Assembly: GCF_019052365.1 (NCBI RefSeq)
Contig: NZ_JAHQUY010000017.1
Location: forward strand, 1-46,066
Direction: 5' to 3'
Length of the DNA stretch: 46,066 nt
Source: Leyella stercorea
GTDB taxonomy: Bacteria > Bacteroidota > Bacteroidia > Bacteroidales > Bacteroidaceae
Within the stretch, counting starts at the first letter, position 1, and every line of letters starts with the position of its first letter. Shown here piece after piece: positions 9,172 through 17,961 of the stretch. Under the pieces are notes generated by a model. That model saw nothing but the letters and a program-made list of their open reading frames with translations. It had not been told where the DNA came from and did not search any database. The position numbers were made by a program, and so were the translations under genes.

Positions 9172-9651
9172 TTATCCACGCAAATCGTGCTCCTCAAAAC
9201 GACGTTCTGCGAGCTTTTCAAACTTTGTTCCGGGCTTGCCGTAGTTGGCGTAAGGCCATATTGAGATGCCTCCACGCGGAGTGAAGATACCTGTCACCTC
9301 GATATACTTCGGATCCATAAGCTTCACGAGGTCTTTCATGATGATGTTCACGCAGTCCTCATGGAAGTCGCCATGATTGCGGAAGCTGAACAGATAGAGT
9401 TTCAGACTCTTGCTCTCCACCATCTTCACGTCGGGCACATACGAGATGCGTATCTCCGCAAAGTCGGGCTGACCGGTAATCGGGCACAGCGACGTGAACT
9501 CCGGGCAGTTGAAACGCACCCAGTAGTCGTTGCCCTGATGCTTGTTGACGAATGTCTCGAGCACTTCCGGTGCATAGTCGTCACGATATTTTGTCTTTGC
9601 TCCGAGAGCCTGCAAGCCCTCATCACGGCGATTATCTGAATTTGCTGCCAT
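9172..9651 (-). CDS. queF: NADPH-dependent 7-cyano-7-deazaguanine (preQ0) reductase
   Basis: 159 aa, the usual length of the unimodular QueF type. The active-site cysteine is Cys56 in [12 protein letters not shown]. The QueF motif follows ([15 protein letters not shown], residues about 80-95), with the conserved FHEDCVN and [15 protein letters not shown]. It reduces the nitrile of preQ0 to the amine of preQ1 in the cytosol, a step of queuosine synthesis. It lies 57 bp downstream of yhhQ on the same strand. No queC, queD or queE is in the window, so the pair could serve salvage of imported preQ0 as well as de novo synthesis. The riboswitch upstream of yhhQ is expected to affect this gene through the shared transcript. 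Confidence 0.95.
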   Translation of the reverse strand: MAANSDNRRDEGLQALGAKTKYRDDYAPEVLETFVNKHQGNDYWVRFNCPEFTSLCPITGQPDFAEIRISYVPDVKMVESKSLKLYLFSFRNHGDFHEDCVNIIMKDLVKLMDPKYIEVTGIFTPRGGISIWPYANYGKPGTKFEKLAERRFEEHDLRG

Positions 9652-9708
9652 TTATATACTTATTATATATATACTATTTAAAAAATACATTAACCTCTGA
9701 ACGTTGTT

Positions 9709-10398
9709 TTAGATATTGAATATTCGCCAGATGCTATAGTTCATTCCGGTATCGAAGTTGTCCTCGCCCTCGAACTTCTTTGTCCAGCGCACCACACGTA
9801 TGGTGAGAGGCAGAACGATTATCTCATAGAGTGTCTTAAGCACTACCTGCGAAATCATAAGCACGGGCAGTTCCTTCATCGGGATAACACCTCCGAGCGC
9901 CAGCGGGAAGAAGATAATCGAGTCGGCTGCCTCGCCGTACACCGTACTGAGTATGGCGCGAGCCGAGAAGTGCTTACCGCCCGACGACAGTTTCATGCGA
10001 CTCATCACATAAGCGTTTACGAACGAACCCACGATGAACGCAAGGAACGAAACGAAAGCGATACGCGGCGCAAGTCCGAACACAGCGTGGAATCCTTCTT
10101 CGTTATGCCAGTAAGGCGCAGCGGGCAGTATGTCGCACAATGCTCCGAAGAGGACAAATAGGAAATTCATAGCGAAACCCAGCCATATAAGCAATCGGGT
10201 TTTTCCATAACCCCATACCTCACAAACGCAGTCGTTGATGATGTACGAAACGGGAAATACGATTAATCCGCCAGTTACACTAATCGGACCTAACGCAATT
10301 TGCTTTGTCTCAAGCACGTTTGCCGTAATAAGACAAACGCAAAAAAGCGTACTGAAAAGCAAAAACAGCACACTCACGTTTTTCTTGTTTTTCTGCAT
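9709..10398 (-). CDS. yhhQ: YhhQ-family queuosine precursor transporter
   Basis: 229 aa with about six hydrophobic helices. Family hallmarks: the N-terminal helix ending in TANVLETKQI, then GLIVFPVSYIINDCVCEVWGY, and later VYGEAADSIIFFPLA. YhhQ proteins import preQ0/preQ1 across the inner membrane. The start is placed at the ATG at 10398: an upstream in-frame extension to 10515 would run through the promoter and riboswitch. The preQ1 aptamer ends 3 nt before this ATG. It is followed by queF, so uptake and reduction of the same precursor are encoded together. Confidence 0.92.
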   Translation of the reverse strand: MQKNKKNVSVLFLLFSTLFCVCLITANVLETKQIALGPISVTGGLIVFPVSYIINDCVCEVWGYGKTRLLIWLGFAMNFLFVLFGALCDILPAAPYWHNEEGFHAVFGLAPRIAFVSFLAFIVGSFVNAYVMSRMKLSSGGKHFSARAILSTVYGEAADSIIFFPLALGGVIPMKELPVLMISQVVLKTLYEIIVLPLTIRVVRWTKKFEGEDNFDTGMNYSIWRIFNI

Positions 10399-10401
10399 AA
10401 T

Positions 10402-10432
10402 CTTGTTTTTTGAGAGGTTTACCAAGCACTCT
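10402..10432 (-). ncRNA. preQ1 class I riboswitch in the yhhQ leader
   Basis: On the minus strand the segment folds as an H-type pseudoknot. P1 is AGAG (10432-10429) with CTCT (10416-10413). P2 is CTTG in the loop (10426-10423) with CAAG (10405-10402). The A-rich linker CAAAAAA (10412-10406) fills the groove. A T follows the 5' P1 strand, and a C (10417) precedes the 3' P1 strand at the position that recognises preQ1 in known class I aptamers. The loop end GGTAAAC resembles the Thermoanaerobacter aptamer. P2 ends 3 nt before the ATG, so ligand binding should mask the initiation region: translational control. Confidence 0.82.
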
Positions 10433-10481
10433 ATATAATAATGTATAAAGTATACGATACTGCTACACTTGTTTTCGGCTG

Positions 10482-10512
10482 CAAAATTACTAATTTTTAA
10501 TGAAAACACAAA
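10482..10512 (-). promoter_or_regulatory. Promoter of yhhQ-queF
   Basis: Minus-strand TTTG (10512-10509), 19-bp spacer, TAATTTTG (10489-10482): a full match to the Bacteroidota promoter. The predicted start near 10475 gives a leader of about 77 nt that holds the riboswitch. Confidence 0.8.
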
Positions 10513-10617
10513 CAAAACCGCAGAGTAATAGATATAAAAAACGAGGAACCACGCCGAAACCCACCGTTTCTGCGCAGCTCCTCGCTATGATAACAATAAA
10601 TTATTGTGATGTTTTTC

Positions 10618-11532
10618 TTAGAACATCTTTGCAGGATAAACACCCTCGTCGGCAAGCTTCTGGAACTTAGCCACTACGTCCGGACGATCCTCAGGATAAG
10701 TTACGCCGAACCACTTAGATGTTGTGTCGAGCACCTCGCAAGTAGCGGTGCCGTCGTGGATGAGTTTGTCCACCATCAACGGGATGAAGAACTCGCTCTT
10801 GAGGTTCTCCATGTTCTTCGGGTCAGAAAGGAACTCCTTGAAGTACTCCTCGCTGTACTTGAAGTAGTCGGGTGTGAAGCCCCAGAAGTTCATAGAAACC
10901 GGAGTTGTATCAGGAATCTCTACCCATGTCTCGTTGTCGTCGTCGAGATACTTCACAACGCCGTCGAAGCGCTGAATCTTTGTGCGCTCTACGACAGATG
11001 TAAGGTGATGGTGCTCGTCGTTCTCGCATACACCACGGCTAACGGTGCCGCTCTCAGAGAGTGTGTTGCCTACGCGGAAGCCAACCATAGCATACTTGCC
11101 GGTAGAGCCTTCAGGCAGTTCGCTGAGCCACTTGCCCATTACACGGAAAGCGTCGCGATCGTAGAAGTCATCGCAGTTGAGCACTGCGAACGGCTCGTTG
11201 ATTACGCTTGCGCCCATCATCAACGCGTGGTTTGTACCCCAAGGCTTTGTGCGACCCTCCGGACATGTGAAGCCCTCAGGCAGCGCGTCGATGCTCTGGA
11301 AAACGAGCTCGCAAGGGATGTGACCTTCGTATTTAGAGAGAACGATGCGACGGAAGTCTTCTTCGAAATCCTTGCGGATAACGAACACGAGCTTACCGAA
11401 GCCAGCGTTGATAGCGTCGTAGATACTGTAATCCATGATTGTCTCACCGTGAGGACCGAGCTCGTCGAGCTGCTTCAGACCACCGTAGCGGCTGCCCATA
11501 CCTGCAGCGAGGAGGAAAAGTGTTGGTTTCAT
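10618..11532 (-). CDS. Sugar-phosphate nucleotidyltransferase
   Basis: 304 aa. The N-terminal nucleotide-binding motif LLAAGMGSRYGGLKQL (residues about 7-22) is that of NTP-transferases such as UTP- or dTTP-glucose-1-phosphate nucleotidyltransferases. FAVLNCDDFYDRDA (around residue 115) supplies the metal-binding Asp. TKPWGTNHALM is a second substrate loop. The protein is slightly longer than RmlA and has family-specific inserts, so the exact sugar and nucleotide are not assigned. It would make an activated sugar for cell-envelope polysaccharide or glycoprotein synthesis. It is a single gene, transcribed away from glnS. Confidence 0.85.
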   Translation of the reverse strand: MKPTLFLLAAGMGSRYGGLKQLDELGPHGETIMDYSIYDAINAGFGKLVFVIRKDFEEDFRRIVLSKYEGHIPCELVFQSIDALPEGFTCPEGRTKPWGTNHALMMGASVINEPFAVLNCDDFYDRDAFRVMGKWLSELPEGSTGKYAMVGFRVGNTLSESGTVSRGVCENDEHHHLTSVVERTKIQRFDGVVKYLDDDNETWVEIPDTTPVSMNFWGFTPDYFKYSEEYFKEFLSDPKNMENLKSEFFIPLMVDKLIHDGTATCEVLDTTSKWFGVTYPEDRPDVVAKFQKLADEGVYPAKMF

Positions 11533-11607
11533 AACTATTATATTTTGTTTAAGTTAAATATTTGCTGAATCGAATACGATATGTACATTCGATTATCAAT
11601 CTGAGCA

Positions 11608-11615
11608 CAAAAGTA
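11608..11615 (-). promoter_or_regulatory. -7 box for the nucleotidyltransferase gene
   Basis: Minus-strand TACTTTTG fits TAnnTTTG, 76 bp upstream of the start. An A/T-rich stretch, not a perfect TTTG, occupies the -33 position. Confidence 0.55.
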
Positions 11616-11655
11616 ACAAAATAGAGCGAATAAAAAAAATTATTGACTACATAAA

Positions 11656-11687
11656 ATTGCTCACATCACTGAAAAATCGTAACTTTG
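11656..11687 (+). promoter_or_regulatory. Promoter of glnS
   Basis: ATTG (11656-11659), 20-bp spacer, TAACTTTG (11680-11687). The start site would be near 11693, giving a leader of about 49 nt. Confidence 0.7.
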
Positions 11688-11741
11688 CACGATACTATAT
11701 AATAAATGTAACGAAAGAAAGAAACAGAAAAGTCTAAATAT

Positions 11742-13454
11742 ATGGCAATTACAGAAGAAAAGACAGTAGAAGAGAAGAATTTGAGTTTCGTAGAGCAGCT
11801 CGTTGAGCAGGACCTCGCTGAGGGCAAGAACGCTGGACGCATACAGACGCGCTTCCCGCCAGAGCCTAACGGCTATCTGCACATCGGACACGCCAAGGCT
11901 ATCTGCATGGACTTCGGTGTGGCTGAGAAGTACAATGGTGTCTGCAACCTGCGCTTCGACGACACCAACCCTACAAAGGAGAACAACGAGTACGTTGAGA
12001 ACATCCTCAACGACATCTCTTGGCTCGGTTTCAAATGGGGCAACATATACTACGCTTCCGACTATTTCGAGAAGCTTTGGGACTTCGCCGTGTGGATGAT
12101 CAAGAACGGACATGCATACATCGACGAGCAGACTGCTGAGCAGATTGCCGAGCAGAAGGGTACACCTACCACTCCGGGCGTTGCTTCGCCTTACCGCGAC
12201 CGCCCCGTTGAGGAGAACCTCAAGCTGTTCAACAAAATGAACACTCCGGAGGCTGTAGAGGGTAGCATGGTGCTCCGTGCTAAGCTCGACATGGCTAACC
12301 CGAACATGCACTTCCGCGATCCGATCATCTATCGCATCATCCACACTCCGCACCACCGCACCGGCACAAAGTGGCACGCTTACCCGATGTACGACTTCGC
12401 TCACGGACAGAGCGACTACTTCGAGGGCGTAACCCACTCTATCTGTACGCTCGAGTTCGTGCCTCACCGCCCACTCTACGACAAGTTCATCGACTATCTG
12501 AAGGAGATGCGCGGCGAGACAGAGAACCTGCACGATTTCCGCCCGCGTCAGATCGAGTTCAACCGTCTGAACCTTACATACACAATGATGTCGAAGCGCA
12601 AGCTCCTGGCTCTCGTTGAGGAGAAATTTGTGTCTGGTTGGGACGACCCGCGTATGCCGACACTCTCTGGTATGCGCCGCCGCGGCTACTCGCCCGAGTC
12701 TGTACGCAAGTTCATAGACTCAATCGGCTACACCAAGTTCGACGCTCTCAACGACATGGCGCTGCTCGAGGCTGCCGTTCGTGAGGACCTGAACAAGCGC
12801 GCGCTGCGTGTTTCTGCCGTGCTCAACCCGGTTAAGCTCGTCATCACCAACTATCCTGAGGGTCAGACCGAGGAGATGGAGGCTATCAACAACCCGGAGA
12901 ACGAGGCTGACGGCACACACACCATCACCTTCTCGCGCAATCTCTGGATCGAGCGCGACGACTTCATGGAGGATGCTCCGAAGAAGTTCTTCCGCATGAC
13001 TCCGGGCAAGGAGGTGCGTCTGAAGAATGCTTACATCGTGAAGTGCACCGGCTGCACAAAGGACGCCGAGGGCAACATCGTGGAGATTCAGGCAGAGTAC
13101 GACCCGATCAGCAAGAGCGGTCTTGAGGGTGCGAACCGCAAGGTGAAGGGCACTCTTCACTGGGTTTCTGCCGACCACTGCCACAAGGCTCAGGTGCGCG
13201 TTTACGACCGTCTGTTCTGCGTTGAGAACCCATCGGCTGACGAGCGCGACTTCCGCGAACTGCTCAACCCGGAGAGCCTCAAGACCATCGAGAACTGCTA
13301 CGTAGAGAACTTCGCTGCCGACTGCAAGCCGGGACAGTATCTGCAGTTCCAGCGCATCGGCTACTTCATGGCAGACCTCGACTCTACAGCCGAGAACCTC
13401 GTGTTCAACAAGACTGTGGGTCTGAAGGACGCTTGGGCAAAGCAAAAAAAGTAA
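11742..13454 (+). CDS. glnS: Glutaminyl-tRNA synthetase
   Basis: 570 aa, standard length for bacterial GlnRS. Class I signatures: RFPPEPNGYLHIGHAK with HIGH at residues 47-50, and the KMSKS-equivalent MMSKR at 282-286. The LRFDDTNP segment (about 65-72) binds the ATP/tRNA acceptor end. The C-terminal half is the GlnRS anticodon-binding beta-barrel pair. It charges tRNA-Gln with glutamine in the cytosol, so this organism does not rely only on the GatCAB route. The start is at the ATG after an A-rich leader. A long hairpin lies between it and the TPR gene. Confidence 0.97.
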   Translation: MAITEEKTVEEKNLSFVEQLVEQDLAEGKNAGRIQTRFPPEPNGYLHIGHAKAICMDFGVAEKYNGVCNLRFDDTNPTKENNEYVENILNDISWLGFKWGNIYYASDYFEKLWDFAVWMIKNGHAYIDEQTAEQIAEQKGTPTTPGVASPYRDRPVEENLKLFNKMNTPEAVEGSMVLRAKLDMANPNMHFRDPIIYRIIHTPHHRTGTKWHAYPMYDFAHGQSDYFEGVTHSICTLEFVPHRPLYDKFIDYLKEMRGETENLHDFRPRQIEFNRLNLTYTMMSKRKLLALVEEKFVSGWDDPRMPTLSGMRRRGYSPESVRKFIDSIGYTKFDALNDMALLEAAVREDLNKRALRVSAVLNPVKLVITNYPEGQTEEMEAINNPENEADGTHTITFSRNLWIERDDFMEDAPKKFFRMTPGKEVRLKNAYIVKCTGCTKDAEGNIVEIQAEYDPISKSGLEGANRKVKGTLHWVSADHCHKAQVRVYDRLFCVENPSADERDFRELLNPESLKTIENCYVENFAADCKPGQYLQFQRIGYFMADLDSTAENLVFNKTVGLKDAWAKQKK

Positions 13455-13471
13455 ACATATAAAACCTTTCT

Positions 13472-13546
13472 TTGAATGTTGGGCTTAGAGCGACGCTTGG
13501 TTGCAGCAATTGCACAACCTCACGCCACTCCACACCCAACATTCAA
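13472..13546 (+). repeat. Long intergenic stem-loop after glnS
   Basis: A perfect 12-bp outer stem (TTGAATGTTGGG at 13472-13483, complement at 13535-13546) encloses an inner hairpin GGTTG...CAACC around CAGCAATTGCA. It fills almost the whole glnS-TPR gap. It may slow or end transcription from glnS, but no T-run follows directly. Confidence 0.5.
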
Positions 13547-13558
13547 CATTTATAATTG

Positions 13559-14977
13559 ATGGAGAAAAAAGAGAATTATTTCAACAGTCCTGAGTTTCAA
13601 GAGACGCTACGCCGATACGAGGCTTCGCTGCAGGAAGGCCGTTCGGAGTACTTCGGTAGCGATGAGCTGTCGGACATCTCCGAGTATTATTATGACAGTG
13701 GCAAGAAGAAGGAAGCTGTTGACGTTCTTGACTATGCCATCCAACTACACCCTGGAGCCGCTATGCCACTGGTGTTTAAGGGGCGCATAGCACTTATCGA
13801 CAACAAAGACATCGACACTGCGCAACACTATGCTGACATGGTTGCCGACCAGCTCGACCTCGACTGCCTCTATCTGCAGGCGGAGATAATGATAACGCGC
13901 GGCAACATAGCAGAGGCTGACAACTTCCTCAGCAATGCGATGCACCAGATTGACGAAGACGACGTGCCCGACTACGTGCTCGACATTGCTACCATTTTCA
14001 TCGACTATAATCAACCCGACATAGCTGCCAAGTGGCTCGCTCTGAGCGACGAGGACGACCTGCTCGACTACCGTGAGGTGAAGGCGCGCATAGCTTTCGC
14101 CAAGGGCGACTACGAGCAGAGCGAACAAATCTTCGAACAACTGCTCGACGAGGACCCCTACTCGGGCAAGTACTGGAACTCGCTCGCCGTAACGCAGCTC
14201 ATGAGCAACCGCATCAATGACTCGATAACATCGAGCGAATACTCCATCGCCATCGACCCCGAAGACGAGGAGGCACTGCTCAACAAGGCTAACGCCCTGT
14301 TCTCGCTCGGCAACTTCACCGATGCGATGGACTACTACCAGCGCTTCCTGAAGCTGTGCCCCGACGAGGGCGCAGCGTATATGTTCTTGGGCAACTGCCT
14401 GCTCAACCTTGGACGACCGGAGGAGGCGATGCCGCAGTACAACAAGGCGCTGGAATGCTATAAGAAGTGCAACTTAAGCACGGCTGAGGTGAACCAGTGC
14501 CGTGCGTTCACGCTTTCGCTGCTCGGACATGTGGAGCAGGCGCTCGAGTGTCTCAACGAGACGCTCAAAGACCCCGACTGCAACCGAAGCGAGATAAACG
14601 TGATACGCGGACACATACTGCTGGAGAACGGACGCGTAAAAGAGGCGATAAAGAGTTTCGTGAAGGCTCTGCAGTCTACGCATTTCTCTCACGAGATATT
14701 CTTCCGCATAGCCATCTCGGTGTACGACTGCGGCTACCCCACCATCGCCTACCGCATGTTCAAGACCTATCACGAGGCGCATCACAACCAAGGCGACGAG
14801 GGCGCGGCTTATCTGGCTGCGTGCTGCCGACAGCTGCAGAAGCATGACGAATACTTGAAGTATCTCAACATAGCATGCCAGCAAAACCCGTCGGAGGCGC
14901 GCAAGGTTCTCGGCGAATACTTCCCCACGGGTATGGACCCGAAGGACTACTTCGACTATGAAAGAGTAAAAGAGTAA
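13559..14977 (+). CDS. Tetratricopeptide-repeat protein
   Basis: 472 aa from the ATG at 13559; a TTG immediately upstream is not needed. The sequence is a chain of TPR helices with typical spacing of Gly/Ala and aromatic residues, e.g. 'AALLNKANALFSLGNFTDAMDYYQRF'-like units from about residue 235 and 'YMFLGNCLLNLGRPEEAMPQYNKAL' about 275-300 (described here by their positions). There is no signal peptide or membrane segment, so it is predicted cytosolic. TPR proteins mediate protein-protein contacts; the partner is unknown. It is strongly acidic. It is followed by dedA after a purine-rich simple repeat. Confidence 0.85.
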   Translation: MEKKENYFNSPEFQETLRRYEASLQEGRSEYFGSDELSDISEYYYDSGKKKEAVDVLDYAIQLHPGAAMPLVFKGRIALIDNKDIDTAQHYADMVADQLDLDCLYLQAEIMITRGNIAEADNFLSNAMHQIDEDDVPDYVLDIATIFIDYNQPDIAAKWLALSDEDDLLDYREVKARIAFAKGDYEQSEQIFEQLLDEDPYSGKYWNSLAVTQLMSNRINDSITSSEYSIAIDPEDEEALLNKANALFSLGNFTDAMDYYQRFLKLCPDEGAAYMFLGNCLLNLGRPEEAMPQYNKALECYKKCNLSTAEVNQCRAFTLSLLGHVEQALECLNETLKDPDCNRSEINVIRGHILLENGRVKEAIKSFVKALQSTHFSHEIFFRIAISVYDCGYPTIAYRMFKTYHEAHHNQGDEGAAYLAACCRQLQKHDEYLKYLNIACQQNPSEARKVLGEYFPTGMDPKDYFDYERVKE

Positions 14978-14996
14978 AAGAACAAAAGAGTAAAAA
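14961..14996 (+). repeat. A/G-rich simple repeat spanning the TPR stop
   Basis: Three imperfect copies of AAAGAGTAA-like units run through the last codons of the TPR gene (stop at 14975) and the gap to dedA. Slippage here could change the TPR C-terminus or the dedA leader. Confidence 0.6.
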
Positions 14997-14999
14997 GAA

Positions 15000-15644
15000 A
15001 TGAATACAGCAGAACTTTTCCTTTGGATTCTCGACAATCTCAACTATTGGGTTGTCATATTGTTTATGGCTATCGAGAGTTCGTTCGTCCCCTTCCCTTC
15101 TGAGGTGGTTGTTCCGCCGGCAGCATGGAAGGCTATGGACCCCGACAGCGGCATGAGCTTCGTGCTCGTTGTGGTGTTCGCCACAATAGGCGCCGACCTC
15201 GGTGCGCTCATCAACTATTACATTGCCAAGTGGCTCGGCAGACCAATCATCTACAAGTTTGCTGACAGCCGCATCGGTCACATGTGCCTCATTGACCGTG
15301 CCGCCGTAGAGAAAGCCGAAACATTCTTCCGCAAGCATGGCGCTACGTCTACATTCTTCGGACGTCTCGTGCCGGCTGTCCGCCAGCTCATAAGCATCCC
15401 GGCAGGTCTCTCGGGCATGCACGTCGGCAAATTCCTCCTCTACACCACTCTCGGCGCAGGCGTATGGAACACGGTGCTCGCAATGATCGGTTGGGGCATC
15501 TACAAGTACACCAACCTTAAGACCACAAAGGACGTTTACGAACAGGCTCTGCAGTACAGCCACGAAATCGGTTACGTTCTGCTCGCTCTCGCCGCCCTCG
15601 TCGTCGCATTCCTTGCATACAAGGGATTGAAGAAAACGAAATAA
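15000..15644 (+). CDS. DedA / SNARE-associated family membrane protein
   Basis: 214 aa. Family motifs: ESSFVPFPSEVV in the first hairpin loop (about residues 25-36) and FFGRLVPAVRQLISIPAG (about 119-136), which carries the G-R-x-x-P-x-x-R signature. Several hydrophobic helices, the last near the C-terminus, place it in the inner membrane. DedA proteins act as flippases or carriers for lipid phosphates such as undecaprenyl phosphate or phosphatidylethanolamine, and affect membrane homeostasis. It begins 22 bp after the TPR gene and is probably in the same transcript. A strong bidirectional terminator follows. Confidence 0.92.
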   Translation: MNTAELFLWILDNLNYWVVILFMAIESSFVPFPSEVVVPPAAWKAMDPDSGMSFVLVVVFATIGADLGALINYYIAKWLGRPIIYKFADSRIGHMCLIDRAAVEKAETFFRKHGATSTFFGRLVPAVRQLISIPAGLSGMHVGKFLLYTTLGAGVWNTVLAMIGWGIYKYTNLKTTKDVYEQALQYSHEIGYVLLALAALVVAFLAYKGLKKTK

Positions 15645-15734
15645 ATTGTGTGGGCATATTTTTTTCGCCTCATGGTCTGAAAGAATCGTTTAACGAAAAC
15701 AACAAATTAAACAAGTTTTGTCATTATTAGAATT

Positions 15735-15783
15735 AAAAAAGATAGCAATAATTGCGCTAAGCGCAATTATTGCTATCTTTTTT
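15735..15783. terminator. Bidirectional intrinsic terminator
   Basis: A perfect 23-bp inverted repeat (15735-15757 and 15761-15783) with a 3-nt TAA loop. The arms begin and end in A6/T6, so it has a U-tract in both directions. It separates dedA from the minus-strand receptor remnant. Confidence 0.92.
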
Positions 15784-15846
15784 ATAAGGAACGTCTTTAG
15801 TTTTTTTCAGTTCTCTCTCTTGGTCGATTTCTTCGTTCGAGCACCA

Positions 15847-15934
15847 TTACCGCATAGTGGGAATATCATTACCACGCTTCGGTAACACCGTTACCGCATA
15901 GCGGGAACATCATTACCAGGCTATGGTAACATGG
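15847..15934. repeat. Two 44-bp tandem repeat units with GTTACC/GGTAAC half-sites
   Basis: Units 15847-15890 and 15891-15934 match at about 37 of 44 positions. Each contains TTACC and GGTAAC in opposite orientation. It sits in the 450-bp gap between dedA and the receptor remnant. Apart from this and the terminator, the gap holds nothing recognisable; a possible 65-codon minus-strand frame at 15869-16066 has no recognisable features. Confidence 0.7.
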
Positions 15935-16096
15935 CAAAGCCTTTTGTTTAACCTTTATCTTGCCGAACGGCAACAATAGCTCGCTAAACAGGATTCGACA
16001 ACCTTTCTTTTTGGGGAAAATACGTGCGCAGGGAACTGGGCGTTTCGCCAAGAGAGTACAGAACAAACGACAAATAGTATACTACAATTTTATAGT

Positions 16097-17933
16097 TTAG
16101 TGACCCATGCGTGAGGTGTCTACTTCTTTCACCGTTTTCTCCTTATAGCCGCCGAACTTATAGATAACGGCAAGGGTGAAGGACGCCCAGTTATAGTTGA
16201 CCTTCATACGATAGTCTTGGTTGTCCTGCACGGAACGGGTATCGAAGCGATTGTTGAAGATGTTGCTGCCATTGAGACGCACGCCCCACTTACCATCGTG
16301 CGACGACCACTGCAATTTGGCATCCATGTTGAAGATTGGACTGATGTCGTAGACGCCTTGTATAGCCTTTGACTGGAAGAATGGGTTAAGAATAAGACGC
16401 AGGTCCTGCGTACTACAGAGTTTTACGGATGCCGTACCGCCAAGTATGACAGAGAGTTTCTTACGATTGAATGGCAAGTCGAAAAAATGGTTGCTTTTGT
16501 CGTGCTTGAAGGTGCCTACTGCAAACACATTGCCGTTGAGCCATTTCCCTGCATTGAATATAGCAGAGGCTTGCAGTCCGTAGCTATTTGAATGGTCGAA
16601 GTTGGTCTCCTTCATTATTACAGCCATGCGGTCTGTTGTCTGGTATGGCAACTGCACGAAATAGTCGGGTTTCAGACTTGCAAAAGCCATAAGCGTATAG
16701 CGTCGTTTTATCCGCCACATCAGGTTGACATTATAATAAGAGCTGGGTTTTAAATCAGGATTGCCGTGTATCTCGGTGTATGTAGACGCATAGAACACAT
16801 TGCTCATTGTAGACCAATAGCTCGGGAACTCGGAATCGGAACTGAACGAGAGGTTGAGCAAATGGTTATCGTTGACGTTCCACAAAGCATTGAGCGTAGG
16901 ATACACGCGCCATTTATTCCACACGGGCGAGTGATATTGCTCGGCAGCGACGGAGGCTTCAACGCTAACAGCCTTGTTTATCTGCTTGCTGAAACCGGCG
17001 TACATGTTCCATATCCGCTCGTTGATGTCGACGCTACTTGTACCATCGGGCAAAACGCTCCCATCCTTGTCGATGGTGGTCTGATAACTCTTGTTGCTCG
17101 TGAACTGCCCCTTTACGCCGTACGACAATCCCCAACCGTTTGCCAAAGAATGGGTTTGGTCGGCAGTGAACATCCATTTGTTGATGGTCTGCTCACTACC
17201 ACTTCTTAGGTTGCGCTCCATATCTGTTGTGTTTTCATCCGTATGAATCGTACCGTCGAGCGTTTGTTGCTGAGGCGTGCGATAGTAGGTGTACGAACCG
17301 CTAAGGGTAAGTCCGAAAGGAAGCGTGTAGTTAGCGTCTACATTTTGCAGATACTCGTGACTGTCACTATGCATTCCGCTGTTGCTCGATCCTGTCGTGT
17401 GGCTGTTTGAACTTGTCTTGTCCCACTGTCCCGTATAGGCTACGTCGAGACGATGATTTTTGCTAAAGGCGTAATTCATACCCAGTCGGTAGTCGTGCGT
17501 GATGCCGAACGACTTTTGTCCCGTCTCATCAGTATAGTGTACACGATTATTGGCAAGTGGATGATTGGCTATGCGTGAAGATTCACCATACGAATTGCCG
17601 TTAACCAATTTATATTGCGCATCCAGTCCGAACTTGCCTCTTTGCATGGAAAGATACATATTGCCAAACCCTTTGGCGTATTTGTTTTGCTCCATGCCGC
17701 CAATGATTTGTCCTGACAGCTGATTGGTGCCGGCATAATCTTTCGTTACGATATTGATAGCCATTCCACGCACATGATAGCGAGCAGGAGCAGACAGCAT
17801 CACCTCGACTTTTGCCAACTGTGCGGCTGGCATCGCCTTCAGACGCTCAGCCAGTTGCTCCTGTGTCAATGTAGTGGCTTGTCCATTCACAATCAGCGTC
17901 ACCTCGTTGCCAGAAAAGGAATAATCTGTTCAT
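16097..17933 (-). pseudogene. TonB-dependent-receptor-like outer-membrane beta-barrel, N-terminal part deleted
   Basis: The readable frame (16097-17902, 601 codons from a GTG) begins inside a plug domain (VNGQATTLTQEQLAERL, then VMLSAPARYHVRG) and continues through a full barrel with terminal beta strands. Family members have a signal peptide, a carboxypeptidase-regulatory-like domain and the rest of the plug ahead of this point. These are missing. An ATG at 17933 starts MNRLFLF, which looks like the beginning of a signal peptide, but after seven codons its frame no longer matches the plug. In the receptor frame a TGA closes the reading a few codons further upstream. The simplest reading is an internal deletion that removed the N-terminus and shifted the frame. 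Export of the remaining barrel is unlikely. Confidence 0.78.
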
Positions 17934-17961
17934 ATTAATTCGCTTTTTGTTGTGTAATCAG

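Noticed and set aside
10606..11568. Long open frame (320 codons) on the plus strand opposite the nucleotidyltransferase
   Set aside because: It mirrors the codon bias of the opposite gene, has no recognisable motif, and the minus-strand protein has clear NTP-transferase motifs.
11661..12533. 290-codon minus-strand frame opposite glnS
   Set aside because: Shadow of glnS, which has HIGH and KMSKS-type motifs; the frame has no promoter and no motif.
15869..16066. 65-codon minus-strand frame
   Set aside because: It crosses the 44-bp repeats and has no motif or promoter; composition looks like non-coding DNA.
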